Shown here piece by piece: positions 1 to 7,626 of a stretch of 13,173 nucleotides of DNA (positions are counted from its first letter, which is position 1; each line of letters starts with the position of its first letter). The position numbers and the translations under genes were made by a program. The DNA is from Gammaproteobacteria bacterium (GTDB lineage Bacteria; Pseudomonadota; Gammaproteobacteria; Pseudomonadales; Halieaceae): contig JAAEZV010000025.1 in NCBI GenBank assembly GCA_018222695.1, positions 1 to 13,173 on the forward strand, in the 5' to 3' direction. The notes under the pieces were generated by a model. It worked only from the letters and a program-made list of their open reading frames with translations, searched no databases and was not told where the DNA came from.

Positions 1-3000
1 GTGCTTGTTGCAAGGCCGGCTGCTCGAGGATGGACTCAGAATAGGGGATGGCCTCGTCTCGTGCAGCGAGCGCTTTCTGATGCTCTTCCTGTGCTGCGGC
101 CAGCGGGCCTTGTTGGGCAAAGTAGTCGCGCAGTCGCTCCATCGCGATTTCAACGGGCGAGGCCGCGGCCTCCGTGACGACCTCGTCTACCAGACCACAG
201 TCGATCGCCTCAGCGGTGGAAATATTGCGGCCACTCACCATCAAACGCAGCGCCTCGGCCATGCCGGCCTCGCCGCGACGTCGATGTAGCTTACGCACCA
301 GCCGCTGTGTGCCGCCGTAGCCGGGCAGCAGATTCAAATTGATTTCCGGCTGGCCAAACTGCGCGTGCTCTGCGGCAATCACATAGGAGCAGGCCAGTAC
401 CAATTCGTTACCGCCACCCAGTGCGGGGCCATTGACTGCCGCGATCACCGGTCTGCCGAGTTGCTCAAGAGCGGCAAATGCCGCCTGTGCCGCATTGGGC
501 GGGGTGCGGGCTGATTCCAAATCGCCGGCTTCACCCACCTCCAGCAGTTCTTTCACGTCAGCGCCGGCAACAAAGGCACCGCGGGCGCCGGTAATCACCA
601 CTGCGTCCACGTCATCCTGATGCTCGAGCTGTTGCACGACGGTGTGAAGTTCATCGAGTGTGCGCTCGTTGAGTGCATTGACCGGCGGATGGTTGATCAC
701 CAACAGCGCGACCTTGTGATTGTCGTCCAAGCGATGGGTTTCGACGCGCAGGTAGCGCCAGGTCTGAATGATCTGCCGCGCCTCGGCCAGTCGGCCAAAG
801 TCTCGCCATTGCGCGACGGCGCCCTGAATCTCTTCTACCGACTCGGGGTTTCGGAGCGTAGACAGATCGCCCAAAGGTTGGTCGAGCAAGATGGCGCGCA
901 GCGTGCGGCGCATGTACTTGCCCGAGCGGGTTTCGGGGAACGCCGACACCACCAAAAAGTCTGACGGTACTGCGGTGGCGCCTTTTTCAGTGCGCACCAG
1001 GTTCTGCAGTCGCGCAAGATCCTCATCTGAGAGTTTGCGGCCTGCTGCGGCGACGAGGAATGCAACGGGGGTCTCACCTTTCTCGTCATGGGGGGCGCCC
1101 ACTACGACCACGTTACCCACCGGGGAATCCTGTCGCAGCGTTTTATCGCGCAGGATCGCACCTTCGATTTCCTCGGTACCAATGCGGTGGCCCGACACGT
1201 TGATGACGTCATCAGAACGTCCGTGCAGCGTGAACGCGCCTTCATCACCTCGACGCGCGTAGTCACCCTGTGTGTAAGTCAGTTCGCCATCCCAACGCTT
1301 GAAGTACACCTCGGCGAAGCGGTCGATATCGCCCTGCCAGCCATCGGTGCCCAGCGCGTCACCCGCGCCCCAGAGTGTTCTTGCCAGATAAGGGTAGGGC
1401 TGGGTGATCACCAGCTCGCCTTTCTCACCGGCTTCAGCCTCTCGCCACTGGCTGACGCTACCCGTGTCGCTGGTTTCTTCAACAATCCGAACCTGCGCCT
1501 GAATCCAGGGCAGTGGCCAGGTCTTGGCGTCCGCTTCCAGCGGCTTGAAGTCACCCCAGGGGCAAGAGAAGACGATGCCGCCGTGCTCGGTGGCCCAGTA
1601 GGAATTAATGTAGTGCGAGCAGATGTTCTCCATTGCGAACTTCTGCACCGCCGGTGACACCGGTTCTGCGCAGAACGTGCCGACTTTGAGTGTCGACATG
1701 TCGTAGCGAGACATTTCCTGCGCGCTCGCAGGATCGGTCATGACCGCCTTCAGGAAGGTGGAGCCTGCCTTGAACAGTGTGACCTTGTTGCGCTCGATGA
1801 TGGACGCGAAACGACCTGCGTGGGGGAAGAGCGGGGATCCTTCAGCAATGACCGTGGACATGCCGAACGCCAGTGGCGCGGCGATCAGGTACGACTGACC
1901 GGTAATCCAGCCCGGGTCACCAATAACGTATAGACAGTCATCCTGATTGGCGTTGAACACTGTCCGCATGGTGTGGGTGATGCCTGAAAGCCAGCCACCG
2001 TGAGTGTGAACCACGCCCTTGGGTTTGCCGGTGGAGCCAGAGGTGTAAATGATGAACAGCGGCCAGTCGGCTTCGACCGGCACCGCTGGCATGGCGGCGC
2101 CAACGGCCTTCCAGAACGCGTTGTCGTCCAAGCCATCCAGTGAGGCGCGATCTGCCACGCCTGCGTCCGCTAAAAATTCTGCTTCGACCCCAGCGACCAG
2201 ATCATGCGACCAGCGGTCCCGGCTGTGCTCGACAATGTCATTACCCGTGTAGCGCACAACAATCACGTTGGTCACTGCGTGACTCACGCTGGCTAACTCG
2301 CTGGCCACAGTGGTGCGAAGTTCCGCAATAATTTCGGGGGCCGTGCCTCGCTCGCGCTCCAGCGCCAAACCCAGTTCGCGCATGACATCGGCGCGCTCGA
2401 GTGTGATCTCTCCGGCAACGGCCTCGGTCACCTGTGTCTCTAGTCGCTCCGCCACGTCGGCGGGCAGGCGGGACTTCAGTGTCTCAGACAGCGCCTGCAG
2501 CGCCGCGGGGCGAGGCACATAGTTGTCCAATGCGGGGTCGGTGTAGGTGCTTTTGTAGGGGACCACCTCGGCGTTGCGATAGCCACCATCAGCGGTAATC
2601 ACGACTTTTGCGCCGGCATCATGAATGCGGTCAGACAGCGTTTTCGCAGAGAAGCCGCCGAAAACGGGGGTGTAAATCACCCCAAGCCGCTGTGCGGCCA
2701 AAATGTAAAAAATCTGCTCGAGGATGTTGGGCAGGTTCAGCGCAATGCGGTCACCAGCGCTGAGATCCAGGCTTTCGAGCACCCGCGCGCGCAGGGCAAC
2801 TTCAACCAACAACTCACGGTAAGAGAGGCGCTGTTCGAAAACTGGGCCGCCGCGCCCTTCATTTTTAGAGGGATCCCAGCGGTCCCCCTCGAAGACGAGC
2901 GCCTGGTTTTTACCGCGGCCAGACAATACGTGACGGTCGAGAAGGTTGAAGCAGGCGTTAGTCTGCCCGTCGACAAACCAGCGATAGAAAGGTGCCGCCT

Positions 3001-3256
3001 TCGTGTCAAGCGCTGACGACCAAGGGGTCCAGCTCGCGTCAGCGGAGCCCTCTGCGCCGGATGCTGCATGCCAGCCCTGCCAAGCGTCGGCACCCGGTCG
3101 CGAGACCCACTGCTCACCGCCGGTGTCGTACCAGTGCAGTTCTTTTGCAGCAATGGCTGCGTGATAAGCGGCAGGATCGCTTACAGCTTGTGCACGCGCC
3201 TGATCTTCGTCTTGCTGGGTGCTCAGAATGCCCCAGTCTCCGTCGTGATGTGTCAC
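1..3256 (-). CDS. Propionyl-CoA synthase-like fusion: AMP-forming acyl-CoA ligase + enoyl-CoA hydratase (3' end outside window)
   Basis: The frame is open from a GTG at 3256 to the window edge (1,085 codons, no stop), so the protein is partial at its C-terminus. GGAGG lies at 3265–3261, four bases before the GTG, and an in-frame TGA lies a short way upstream. Residues 1–~800 are an acetyl-CoA-synthetase-type ligase: N-terminal HHDGDWGIL, P-loop YTSGSTGKPKG at 404–414, YWATEHGG, adenylate motif around GD 664–665 and RSDDVINVSGHR from 680, and the catalytic lysine K780 in RSGKYMRR. From ~840 a crotonase domain follows with GADVKEL, GGGNEL and QPEINL; Glu951 and Glu971 are 20 residues apart, exactly like Glu144/Glu164 of rat crotonase. 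In known propionyl-CoA synthase these two domains are followed by an enoyl-CoA reductase, converting 3-hydroxypropionate via its CoA ester and acryloyl-CoA to propionyl-CoA. The reductase would lie left of the window. A two-domain ligase–hydratase is the alternative. The fold assignment is very sure; the exact product is an inference. Confidence 0.85.
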   Translation of the reverse strand, partial: MTHHDGDWGILSTQQDEDQARAQAVSDPAAYHAAIAAKELHWYDTGGEQWVSRPGADAWQGWHAASGAEGSADASWTPWSSALDTKAAPFYRWFVDGQTNACFNLLDRHVLSGRGKNQALVFEGDRWDPSKNEGRGGPVFEQRLSYRELLVEVALRARVLESLDLSAGDRIALNLPNILEQIFYILAAQRLGVIYTPVFGGFSAKTLSDRIHDAGAKVVITADGGYRNAEVVPYKSTYTDPALDNYVPRPAALQALSETLKSRLPADVAERLETQVTEAVAGEITLERADVMRELGLALERERGTAPEIIAELRTTVASELASVSHAVTNVIVVRYTGNDIVEHSRDRWSHDLVAGVEAEFLADAGVADRASLDGLDDNAFWKAVGAAMPAVPVEADWPLFIIYTSGSTGKPKGVVHTHGGWLSGITHTMRTVFNANQDDCLYVIGDPGWITGQSYLIAAPLAFGMSTVIAEGSPLFPHAGRFASIIERNKVTLFKAGSTFLKAVMTDPASAQEMSRYDMSTLKVGTFCAEPVSPAVQKFAMENICSHYINSYWATEHGGIVFSCPWGDFKPLEADAKTWPLPWIQAQVRIVEETSDTGSVSQWREAEAGEKGELVITQPYPYLARTLWGAGDALGTDGWQGDIDRFAEVYFKRWDGELTYTQGDYARRGDEGAFTLHGRSDDVINVSGHRIGTEEIEGAILRDKTLRQDSPVGNVVVVGAPHDEKGETPVAFLVAAAGRKLSDEDLARLQNLVRTEKGATAVPSDFLVVSAFPETRSGKYMRRTLRAILLDQPLGDLSTLRNPESVEEIQGAVAQWRDFGRLAEARQIIQTWRYLRVETHRLDDNHKVALLVINHPPVNALNERTLDELHTVVQQLEHQDDVDAVVITGARGAFVAGADVKELLEVGEAGDLESARTPPNAAQAAFAALEQLGRPVIAAVNGPALGGGNELVLACSYVIAAEHAQFGQPEINLNLLPGYGGTQRLVRKLHRRRGEAGMAEALRLMVSGRNISTAEAIDCGLVDEVVTEAAASPVEIAMERLRDYFAQQGPLAAAQEEHQKALAARDEAIPYSESILEQPALQQA

Positions 3257-3650
3257 AACGCCTCCTCTCTCTAGAAAGGCGGCGGCTCACAAGCCCCGGA
3301 AAGAACCGGTCGCTTGCAGACGCGCACCCCAATGTGTTTCCGGCGATACGGCATGCCCGAAGCGACAGAGTCATCCCCAGAGTGGCCTTCTTTGCTGATC
3401 GCAAGCGGCCTGTAGACACTGACATAGCGGTTACGCCAACTATTACCGTCCGGATCACTTGTTTACGGGGACTGAAACCGTCAGTGGTATTCGTTGACTA
3501 GGTCATTGGTGATGATGGCGAAGAAGGGCGGGCGGCAGGGGGGGTAAATGGCCCGCGTTTGATGTTGTATGGGCGCTGAAAGCGATTTCATGTGACGACC
3601 CGCCGCCCCATCGTTATGCTCTGAACTGCACCGCGCCCGGGGAACACGCA
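3257..3650. other. Divergent intergenic region between the ligase–hydratase gene and the MOSC gene
   Basis: This 394-bp stretch has no convincing gene: short frames on both strands do not resemble any known protein and lack ribosome binding sites. It must carry the promoters of both divergent genes. On the minus strand TTGGCG followed after 17 bases by TCTACA (around 3444–3416) is a weak sigma-70 candidate for the ligase–hydratase gene. It would give a leader of roughly 150 nt, long enough for regulation. GCGGGC at 3528–3533 and GCCCGC at 3551–3556 form an inverted repeat around a G run. No recognised operator is visible. Confidence 0.5.
3592..3620 (+). promoter_or_regulatory. Possible sigma-70 promoter of the MOSC–TauE pair
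   Basis: GTGACG (3592–3597) and TATGCT (3615–3620) are separated by 17 bases and match the sigma-70 consensus at 8 of 12 positions. The start site would fall near 3627, about 24 nt before the MOSC start codon. This is a pattern match only. Confidence 0.35.
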
Positions 3651-4148
3651 ATGCCACAACGTAAAAGCCCGCTAGATAAGTATCTGGGCACGGTGGGTAC
3701 CGGTACGGTGCAGTGGATCGGTGTGCGGCCGCGCAGGCGCGAACCGCTGCAGTCGCTTTCACGGGTGCAGGCGGTGGCTGACCTCGGCCTTGAGGGGGAT
3801 CACCGGATGTCCAAGACGCCGGGTTCCGGACGCCAGGTGACGCTCATTTCGCGGGAGTTTATGACCCAGATTGCTGCCCACCTCGGCGAGGCGGATCTCG
3901 ACCCCGCCCGCTTGCGCCGGAACATCGTGGTGTCGGGTTTGAATCTCAATGCGCTGCGCAGGCAGCGGTTCTGGGTCGGTGAAGCGCTCCTAGAGGCGAC
4001 GCAGCTCTGTCACCCTTGCGCGCGGATGGAATCAGAATTGGGCCCCGGTGGTGTCATTGCGATGTTCGGTTACGGCGGACTCTGCGCCAAAGTCGTCCAG
4101 AGTGGTGCGATTGAATGCGGTGCGCCGGTGCGGCTGGAGCAACACTGA
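3651..4148 (+). CDS. MOSC domain-containing protein
   Basis: A 165-residue protein that is little more than one MOSC (molybdenum cofactor sulfurase C-terminal) domain. Visible family hallmarks are GLEGDHR near residue 48, RQVTLIS near 62, LRRNIVVSGLNLNAL near 88–102, and the cysteine motif CHPCARME around 123–130 in the region carrying the domain's conserved cysteine. MOSC proteins are thought to handle sulfur carried on a cysteine for the molybdenum cofactor or other acceptors. Stand-alone bacterial members such as YiiM-type proteins reduce N-hydroxylated substrates using the cofactor. The start is the first ATG after upstream stops, with only a weak GGGG as ribosome binding site. The stop TGA overlaps the next ATG by one base, so it is translationally coupled to the TauE/SafE gene. 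The substrate is unknown. Confidence 0.85.
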   Translation: MPQRKSPLDKYLGTVGTGTVQWIGVRPRRREPLQSLSRVQAVADLGLEGDHRMSKTPGSGRQVTLISREFMTQIAAHLGEADLDPARLRRNIVVSGLNLNALRRQRFWVGEALLEATQLCHPCARMESELGPGGVIAMFGYGGLCAKVVQSGAIECGAPVRLEQH

Positions 4149-4909
4149 TGGAAATCACTCAGCTGCTTGCTGTTCCTGCTGAGCAAGCGCTGCTGGTGGC
4201 AGCGTCTGTGGGTCTTGCCGCTTTGATCCGGGCCTTTACCGGATTTGGGTTCGCCATGTTGGTGGTCCCGGCTTTTTCATTCTTTTTAACGCCGGGTGAT
4301 GCGGTGGTCCTCAGCGCGGTATTGGCGCTCCTCTTGGGCCTGCTCTCTTACCGCTCCTGGTGGGGTTTGTTCCCGGTTGCGCCGGCTAAGCCCATGGTCG
4401 CGGGGAGTGTCATTGGCACGGCGGTCGGGGTTTGGTTTCTGGCATCACTGTCTGTCGCCGAATTTCAGCTCTGGATCGGCGTCTCGGTTGTCATTGCATC
4501 GGTGGTGCTGGCGCGCTTTGTCCCCAGCGAACGTGCCGCCTCGCGTCCAGCAGCATTGGCAACCGGTGTGGCGTCGGGCCTGATGAACGGTGCATTCGCT
4601 ATTCCCGGACCGCCGGTCATTCTCTATGTGGTGGCGACCCTTTCCGAACCCGTGAAGTCCCGGGCCTTCCTCATGATGTTCTTCTGGTGTTCGAGCGTGG
4701 TGTCACTGGTCATGTTCGGTGCGGCGGGGCTGATTTCTCCCCGACCTTTTCAATTGTTATGGGTTGCTCTGCCAGCAATGTGGCTGGGCAATCAGGCTGG
4801 TAATTGGGCCTTCGCCCGTTATGCCGGTGCGGCCTACCGACCTTTTGTCGTGGGGCTGTGCATTCTGATTGGCCTCTCTATCTCGGCCAAAGCGGTGTTC
4901 TGGGGCTGA
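4148..4909 (+). CDS. TauE/SafE-family (sulfite exporter-like) membrane permease
   Basis: A 253-residue, very hydrophobic protein with about eight predicted membrane segments in two similar halves, the usual TauE/SafE (DUF81) layout and length. The first half has FTGFGFAMLVVPAF near residues 30–43 and the second has LMNGAFAIPGPPVILY near 147–162, the paired glycine-rich repeats of this family. I chose ATG 4148, not an in-frame ATG 33 bases upstream, because GGAG at 4136–4139 sits eight bases before it and it overlaps the MOSC stop (TGATG). Family members export sulfite, sulfoacetate or other small organic anions; the substrate here cannot be read from sequence. Pairing with a MOSC protein hints at sulfur chemistry. 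The stop ends at 4909, directly against the smpB stop on the other strand. Confidence 0.85.
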   Translation: MEITQLLAVPAEQALLVAASVGLAALIRAFTGFGFAMLVVPAFSFFLTPGDAVVLSAVLALLLGLLSYRSWWGLFPVAPAKPMVAGSVIGTAVGVWFLASLSVAEFQLWIGVSVVIASVVLARFVPSERAASRPAALATGVASGLMNGAFAIPGPPVILYVVATLSEPVKSRAFLMMFFWCSSVVSLVMFGAAGLISPRPFQLLWVALPAMWLGNQAGNWAFARYAGAAYRPFVVGLCILIGLSISAKAVFWG

Positions 4910-5395
4910 CTACTGCTTGACGTTGTCGCGCACGATGCGCGCTTTCTGCCGTTGCCAGTCGCGATCTTTTTGGCTCTCGCGTTTGTCATGTTGCTTTTTA
5001 CCCTGAGCGAGTTCAATGCGGGCCTTGACCAAATGCCCTTTCCAGTAGAGCGCCGTGCAAACACAGGTCTGGCCTTTTTGCGTGACCCCGGCATTGATCT
5101 TTGCGAGTTCTTTTTTGTGCAGTAGCAACTTGCGGGTGCGGGTGGGGTCGGTCACAAAGTGGGTCGATGCCGTTTCCAGCGGAGCTATGTTGGCGCCCAA
5201 CAGAAACGCCTCACCGTCTTTCATCAGCACATAGGAATCCGTGAGCTCAGCTTTGCCAGCCCTGAGTGCTTTGACTTCCCATCCCGCCAGCGATACGCCT
5301 GCTTCAAATGATTCCAGCAGGTGGTAGTCGAAGCGTGCTCTTTTATTCTGGGCGATGGTATTGTCAGAGGTCTTGTTGCGTTTGGATTTCGCCAT
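4910..5395 (-). CDS. smpB: SsrA-binding protein SmpB
   Basis: A 161-residue protein, normal SmpB length. It binds tmRNA (SsrA) and delivers it to stalled ribosomes for trans-translation. The family signature is plain: [19 protein letters not shown] near residues 12–30, [19 protein letters not shown] near 38–56, then [10 protein letters not shown] and the [12 protein letters not shown] segment. The basic C-terminal tail, [20 protein letters not shown], is the part that enters the mRNA channel. I chose ATG 5395 because the protein then begins MAKSKRNK like other SmpB proteins; the same frame is open further upstream, including an ATG ten codons earlier. No Shine–Dalgarno sequence precedes ATG 5395, and a perfect TATAAT lies immediately upstream. 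The tmRNA gene itself is not in this window. Confidence 0.96.
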   Translation of the reverse strand: MAKSKRNKTSDNTIAQNKRARFDYHLLESFEAGVSLAGWEVKALRAGKAELTDSYVLMKDGEAFLLGANIAPLETASTHFVTDPTRTRKLLLHKKELAKINAGVTQKGQTCVCTALYWKGHLVKARIELAQGKKQHDKRESQKDRDWQRQKARIVRDNVKQ

Positions 5396-5401
5396 GAACC
5401 C

Positions 5402-5407
5402 ATTATA
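5402..5407 (-). promoter_or_regulatory. Perfect TATAAT -10 element just upstream of smpB
   Basis: On the minus strand TATAAT occupies 5407–5402. Counting its last base as -7 puts +1 exactly on the A of the smpB ATG (5395), which would make a leaderless mRNA. No good -35 hexamer is found at 16–19 bases spacing, nor an extended -10 TG, so promoter activity is not certain. Confidence 0.4.
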
Positions 5408-5481
5408 CGGGCGCCTGTCGGGCATCGCGTCGGTATTCTTCCGACCTGACCCGTGGCGAAATCTTCTGGGGCCACTCCTGC

Positions 5482-6801
5482 GTGCTGGATGACAACATTC
5501 CACAGCCCTGGCGGGCGAGAAGCACCCTAGTCCTGACGCTGTCCATGGTGGCCGCGGGTCTGGGCAACCTGCAGCGTTTTCCCTACCTCATGGGTGAACA
5601 CGGTGGCGGCGGGTTTTTTGTGATGTATCTGGTTGCGCTGTGTGTGCTTAGCGTCCCGGTGCTGATTGCCGAGGTGGCGATTGGCAGTCTGGGAAGGGGC
5701 TCCCCCGGGCTGGCGCTGCACTGGGCAGCCAGTGTTGGCAATCTGGATTCCCGCTGGCGCTTTTTGGGTGTCGCGCAAGCGTTACTGGGATTGGTCTTCG
5801 CTGCCGTAGCGATTCTCACCGCGGTCTGGTGCCTTCACTGCGTCAGTGCCTTGTACTCCGGGCAGCTGGCTTCTGCCAGCGCGATCGATGTTGCGGCCGA
5901 CTTTTTGGCTTTTGTTGATGATCGCCCCGCACAGTTCACGCGGACCCTCTTGTTGCTGGTGGCGGCGGGAGGCGTCTCGGCGCTGGGTATCCGATTTGGG
6001 ATGGGATTTCTGGCATGGGCGTGTCTACCGGCGGTAGCGATTACGCTTTTGGGCGTATTAGATTTCACTTTTGTTTATACCGACATGCGGCCTGTTCAGG
6101 ATTTTCTCTTCTCGTATCGGGCTGACGACTGGCAGATGGGCGCCTTCGGGCAGGCACTGGGCGCCGCAGGGGTCACACTGGGTGCCGGTTTGGGCATCGG
6201 CATGGCATTTGGCGCACAGTCGCCGACGGGGCTCCCTTGGGGTCGCTCGGTGCTGGCTGTTGCAGTGATTGATACGAGTTTTCTGGTCATGACCGCCGTG
6301 ATCGTCTCGGCGCTGTTGTTCGAGTCGAATGTCTCGCCAGTCGAGGGATTGGCGGGGCTCTTTATCGGTCTGCCCTATGCCTTTGCCAACCTCCCGCTGG
6401 GAGAGACCTATGGTGCGTTGTTTTTTGCCGCCACCGCGCTGCTTGCCTGGGGCGCAGCGGCTGTGTTGCTGGAGCCGGCGGTCCTTCTTTTGGCGAACGA
6501 GTGGCAGCTGGGAAGGGTCAGTGGCGCCGTGTTGGGGGCGACGTTAGTGGTGCTCATTGTCGCCGCACTGCTATTTGGCGGCACGCTACCCCTGCTGCGC
6601 GTGGGCACTTGGTCAATGCAGTGGTTGCTGCCCTGCAGTGTCTTCGTGACCGCCTGGTTTGTGGGATGGTTAATGCCGCGACCCGTGCTGCGGGGCGAGT
6701 TGTACCGCGAACCCACCTGGTTGTTCCGCCTGTGGTGGTTTGTCCTGCGTTGGCTGGCCCCACCCGCGAGCCTATTGTGGTTGCTGCGAGCCGTCTTCTA
6801 G
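5482..6801 (+). CDS. Neurotransmitter:sodium symporter (NSS/SNF) family transporter
   Basis: A 439-residue membrane protein with about eleven predicted helices, typical of short bacterial NSS members. Segment 1 carries the family signature: [13 protein letters not shown] at residues 24–36 followed by a GEHGGGGFF loop. By alignment to LeuT, Asn29 corresponds to the sodium-site Asn27 and Arg32 to the extracellular gate Arg30. Such proteins use the sodium gradient to import amino acids or related small molecules; the substrate is not readable. The GTG start at 5482 has only a weak upstream GGGG, but it places segment 1 at the usual distance from the N-terminus. The gene is divergent from smpB across 86 bp and is followed after 40 bp by ratA, so it may be the first gene of a ratA–rnfH transcript. 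Confidence 0.88.
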   Translation: MLDDNIPQPWRARSTLVLTLSMVAAGLGNLQRFPYLMGEHGGGGFFVMYLVALCVLSVPVLIAEVAIGSLGRGSPGLALHWAASVGNLDSRWRFLGVAQALLGLVFAAVAILTAVWCLHCVSALYSGQLASASAIDVAADFLAFVDDRPAQFTRTLLLLVAAGGVSALGIRFGMGFLAWACLPAVAITLLGVLDFTFVYTDMRPVQDFLFSYRADDWQMGAFGQALGAAGVTLGAGLGIGMAFGAQSPTGLPWGRSVLAVAVIDTSFLVMTAVIVSALLFESNVSPVEGLAGLFIGLPYAFANLPLGETYGALFFAATALLAWGAAAVLLEPAVLLLANEWQLGRVSGAVLGATLVVLIVAALLFGGTLPLLRVGTWSMQWLLPCSVFVTAWFVGWLMPRPVLRGELYREPTWLFRLWWFVLRWLAPPASLLWLLRAVF

Positions 6802-6841
6802 CGGGTCGGCGTTCTCCAGCGTTGTTCGGTAAACTCCCGGT

Positions 6842-7282
6842 ATGACTGTTATAGAGCGAAGCGCGCTGCTCCCATACGCGGCTGAGCAGGTGTTTGATCT
6901 GGTGGCTGATATCGAGCGTTACCCAGAGTTCCTGGAGGGGTGCGTGGGAGCCGAAATTCATGAGCGCGGCGAAGAGATCGTGACCGCGACGCTGCGCCTG
7001 TCCCGGGCCGGCATCAGCCATGGCTTTACCACCCGCAACACGATGACGCGGCCAGAAAAAATTGAGCTGACGCTGGTGGACGGGCCCTTTGATTCGTTTT
7101 CGGGGCAGTGGATGTTTCGCGCTCTCGGTGACGCGGCCTGTAAGACCTCTTTGAGGCTTCATTTTGAATTGACGAGTGGGCTGGCGAATGCGGCGGCGGG
7201 TAAATTATTCGACAAGGTGGCCCTCGATCTTGTCGACGCAGTGGTGCGACGCGCGAACCAAGAGCTGGAGGTGGCAACATGA
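6842..7282 (+). CDS. ratA: RatA-family START-like protein (YfjG/Coq10 type)
   Basis: A 146-residue single-domain SRPBCC/START-like protein matching the RatA/Coq10 family throughout: MTVIERSALLPYAAEQVFDL at the start, VADIERYPEFLEGC near 21–34, the DGPFDSFSGQW strand near 80–90, and the C-terminal amphipathic helix KLFDKVALDLVDAVVRRA. Eukaryotic Coq10 binds ubiquinone and supports respiration. E. coli RatA was reported to block ribosomal subunit association, so the cellular role is debated. The start is the only sensible ATG, although no clear Shine–Dalgarno sequence precedes it. The last codons overlap the rnfH start (ATGA at 7279–7282), the pair order seen in many gammaproteobacteria beside smpB. 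Confidence 0.93.
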   Translation: MTVIERSALLPYAAEQVFDLVADIERYPEFLEGCVGAEIHERGEEIVTATLRLSRAGISHGFTTRNTMTRPEKIELTLVDGPFDSFSGQWMFRALGDAACKTSLRLHFELTSGLANAAAGKLFDKVALDLVDAVVRRANQELEVAT

Positions 7283-7626
7283 GCGATAGCATTTGTGTCG
7301 AAGTCGCCTACGCCTTGCCCGAGAAACAGCGGATCGTAAAGCTCGACGTACCGCCGGGAACCACCGCGCTCGAGGCCGTGACGCTCAGCAAGCTGGAGGA
7401 AGTATTCGACGAGTTGGTGGTCGGCCCTGACCTCAAGATTGGCGTGTGGGGTAAAGCGACAACCGCTGATCGTGTATTGATTGCGGGCGAACGAGTCGAG
7501 ATTTACAGGCCGTTACTGGTTGATCCCAAAGAGGTTCGCAAAGCGCGAGCGGCCAAGGCCAAAGCGGCCCGAGCTGAGGGTGGTCAGGATGCTTCTGGCG
7601 CCTCGGACTCTGATCCCTCGGATTGA
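7279..7626 (+). CDS. rnfH: RnfH family protein (ubiquitin-like fold)
   Basis: A 115-residue protein of the RnfH (YfjF, UPF0125) family, which has a beta-grasp fold. Recognisable blocks are VEVAYALPEKQRIVKLDVP near 8–26, GTTALEAV, LKIGVWGKAT near 52–61, and the highly typical DRVLIAGERVEIYRPLLVDPKEVR near 64–87. The name comes from a gene beside the Rhodobacter rnf electron-transport cluster; the molecular role remains poorly defined. Translation is coupled to ratA by ATGA, with GGAGG at 7267–7271 as a good ribosome binding site. The last ~30 residues form an alanine/lysine-rich then Ser/Asp-rich tail. The DNA for the final 14 codons and stop is also the antisense strand of the end of bamE. 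Confidence 0.92.
   Translation: MSDSICVEVAYALPEKQRIVKLDVPPGTTALEAVTLSKLEEVFDELVVGPDLKIGVWGKATTADRVLIAGERVEIYRPLLVDPKEVRKARAAKAKAARAEGGQDASGASDSDPSD

Noticed and set aside
1088..1657. Plus-strand open frame of 189 codons within the left region
   Set aside because: It lies wholly antisense to the ligase domain, which is continuous and motif-rich on the minus strand.
2737..3153. Minus-strand 138-codon frame in the left region
   Set aside because: It is the wrong frame of the ligase–hydratase gene; the correct frame from GTG 3256 reads the N-terminal acetyl-CoA synthetase motifs without a break.
3481..3762. Minus-strand 93-codon frame overlapping the MOSC start
   Set aside because: No recognisable domain, no ribosome binding site, and it overlaps the well-supported MOSC gene.
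4834..5094. Minus-strand 86-codon frame across the exporter/smpB junction
   Set aside because: It is an alternative frame of the end of smpB and has no independent support.
6554..7162. Minus-strand 202-codon frame opposite the NSS transporter end and ratA
   Set aside because: It is Arg/Pro-rich translation of the opposite strand of two well-supported genes, without motifs.
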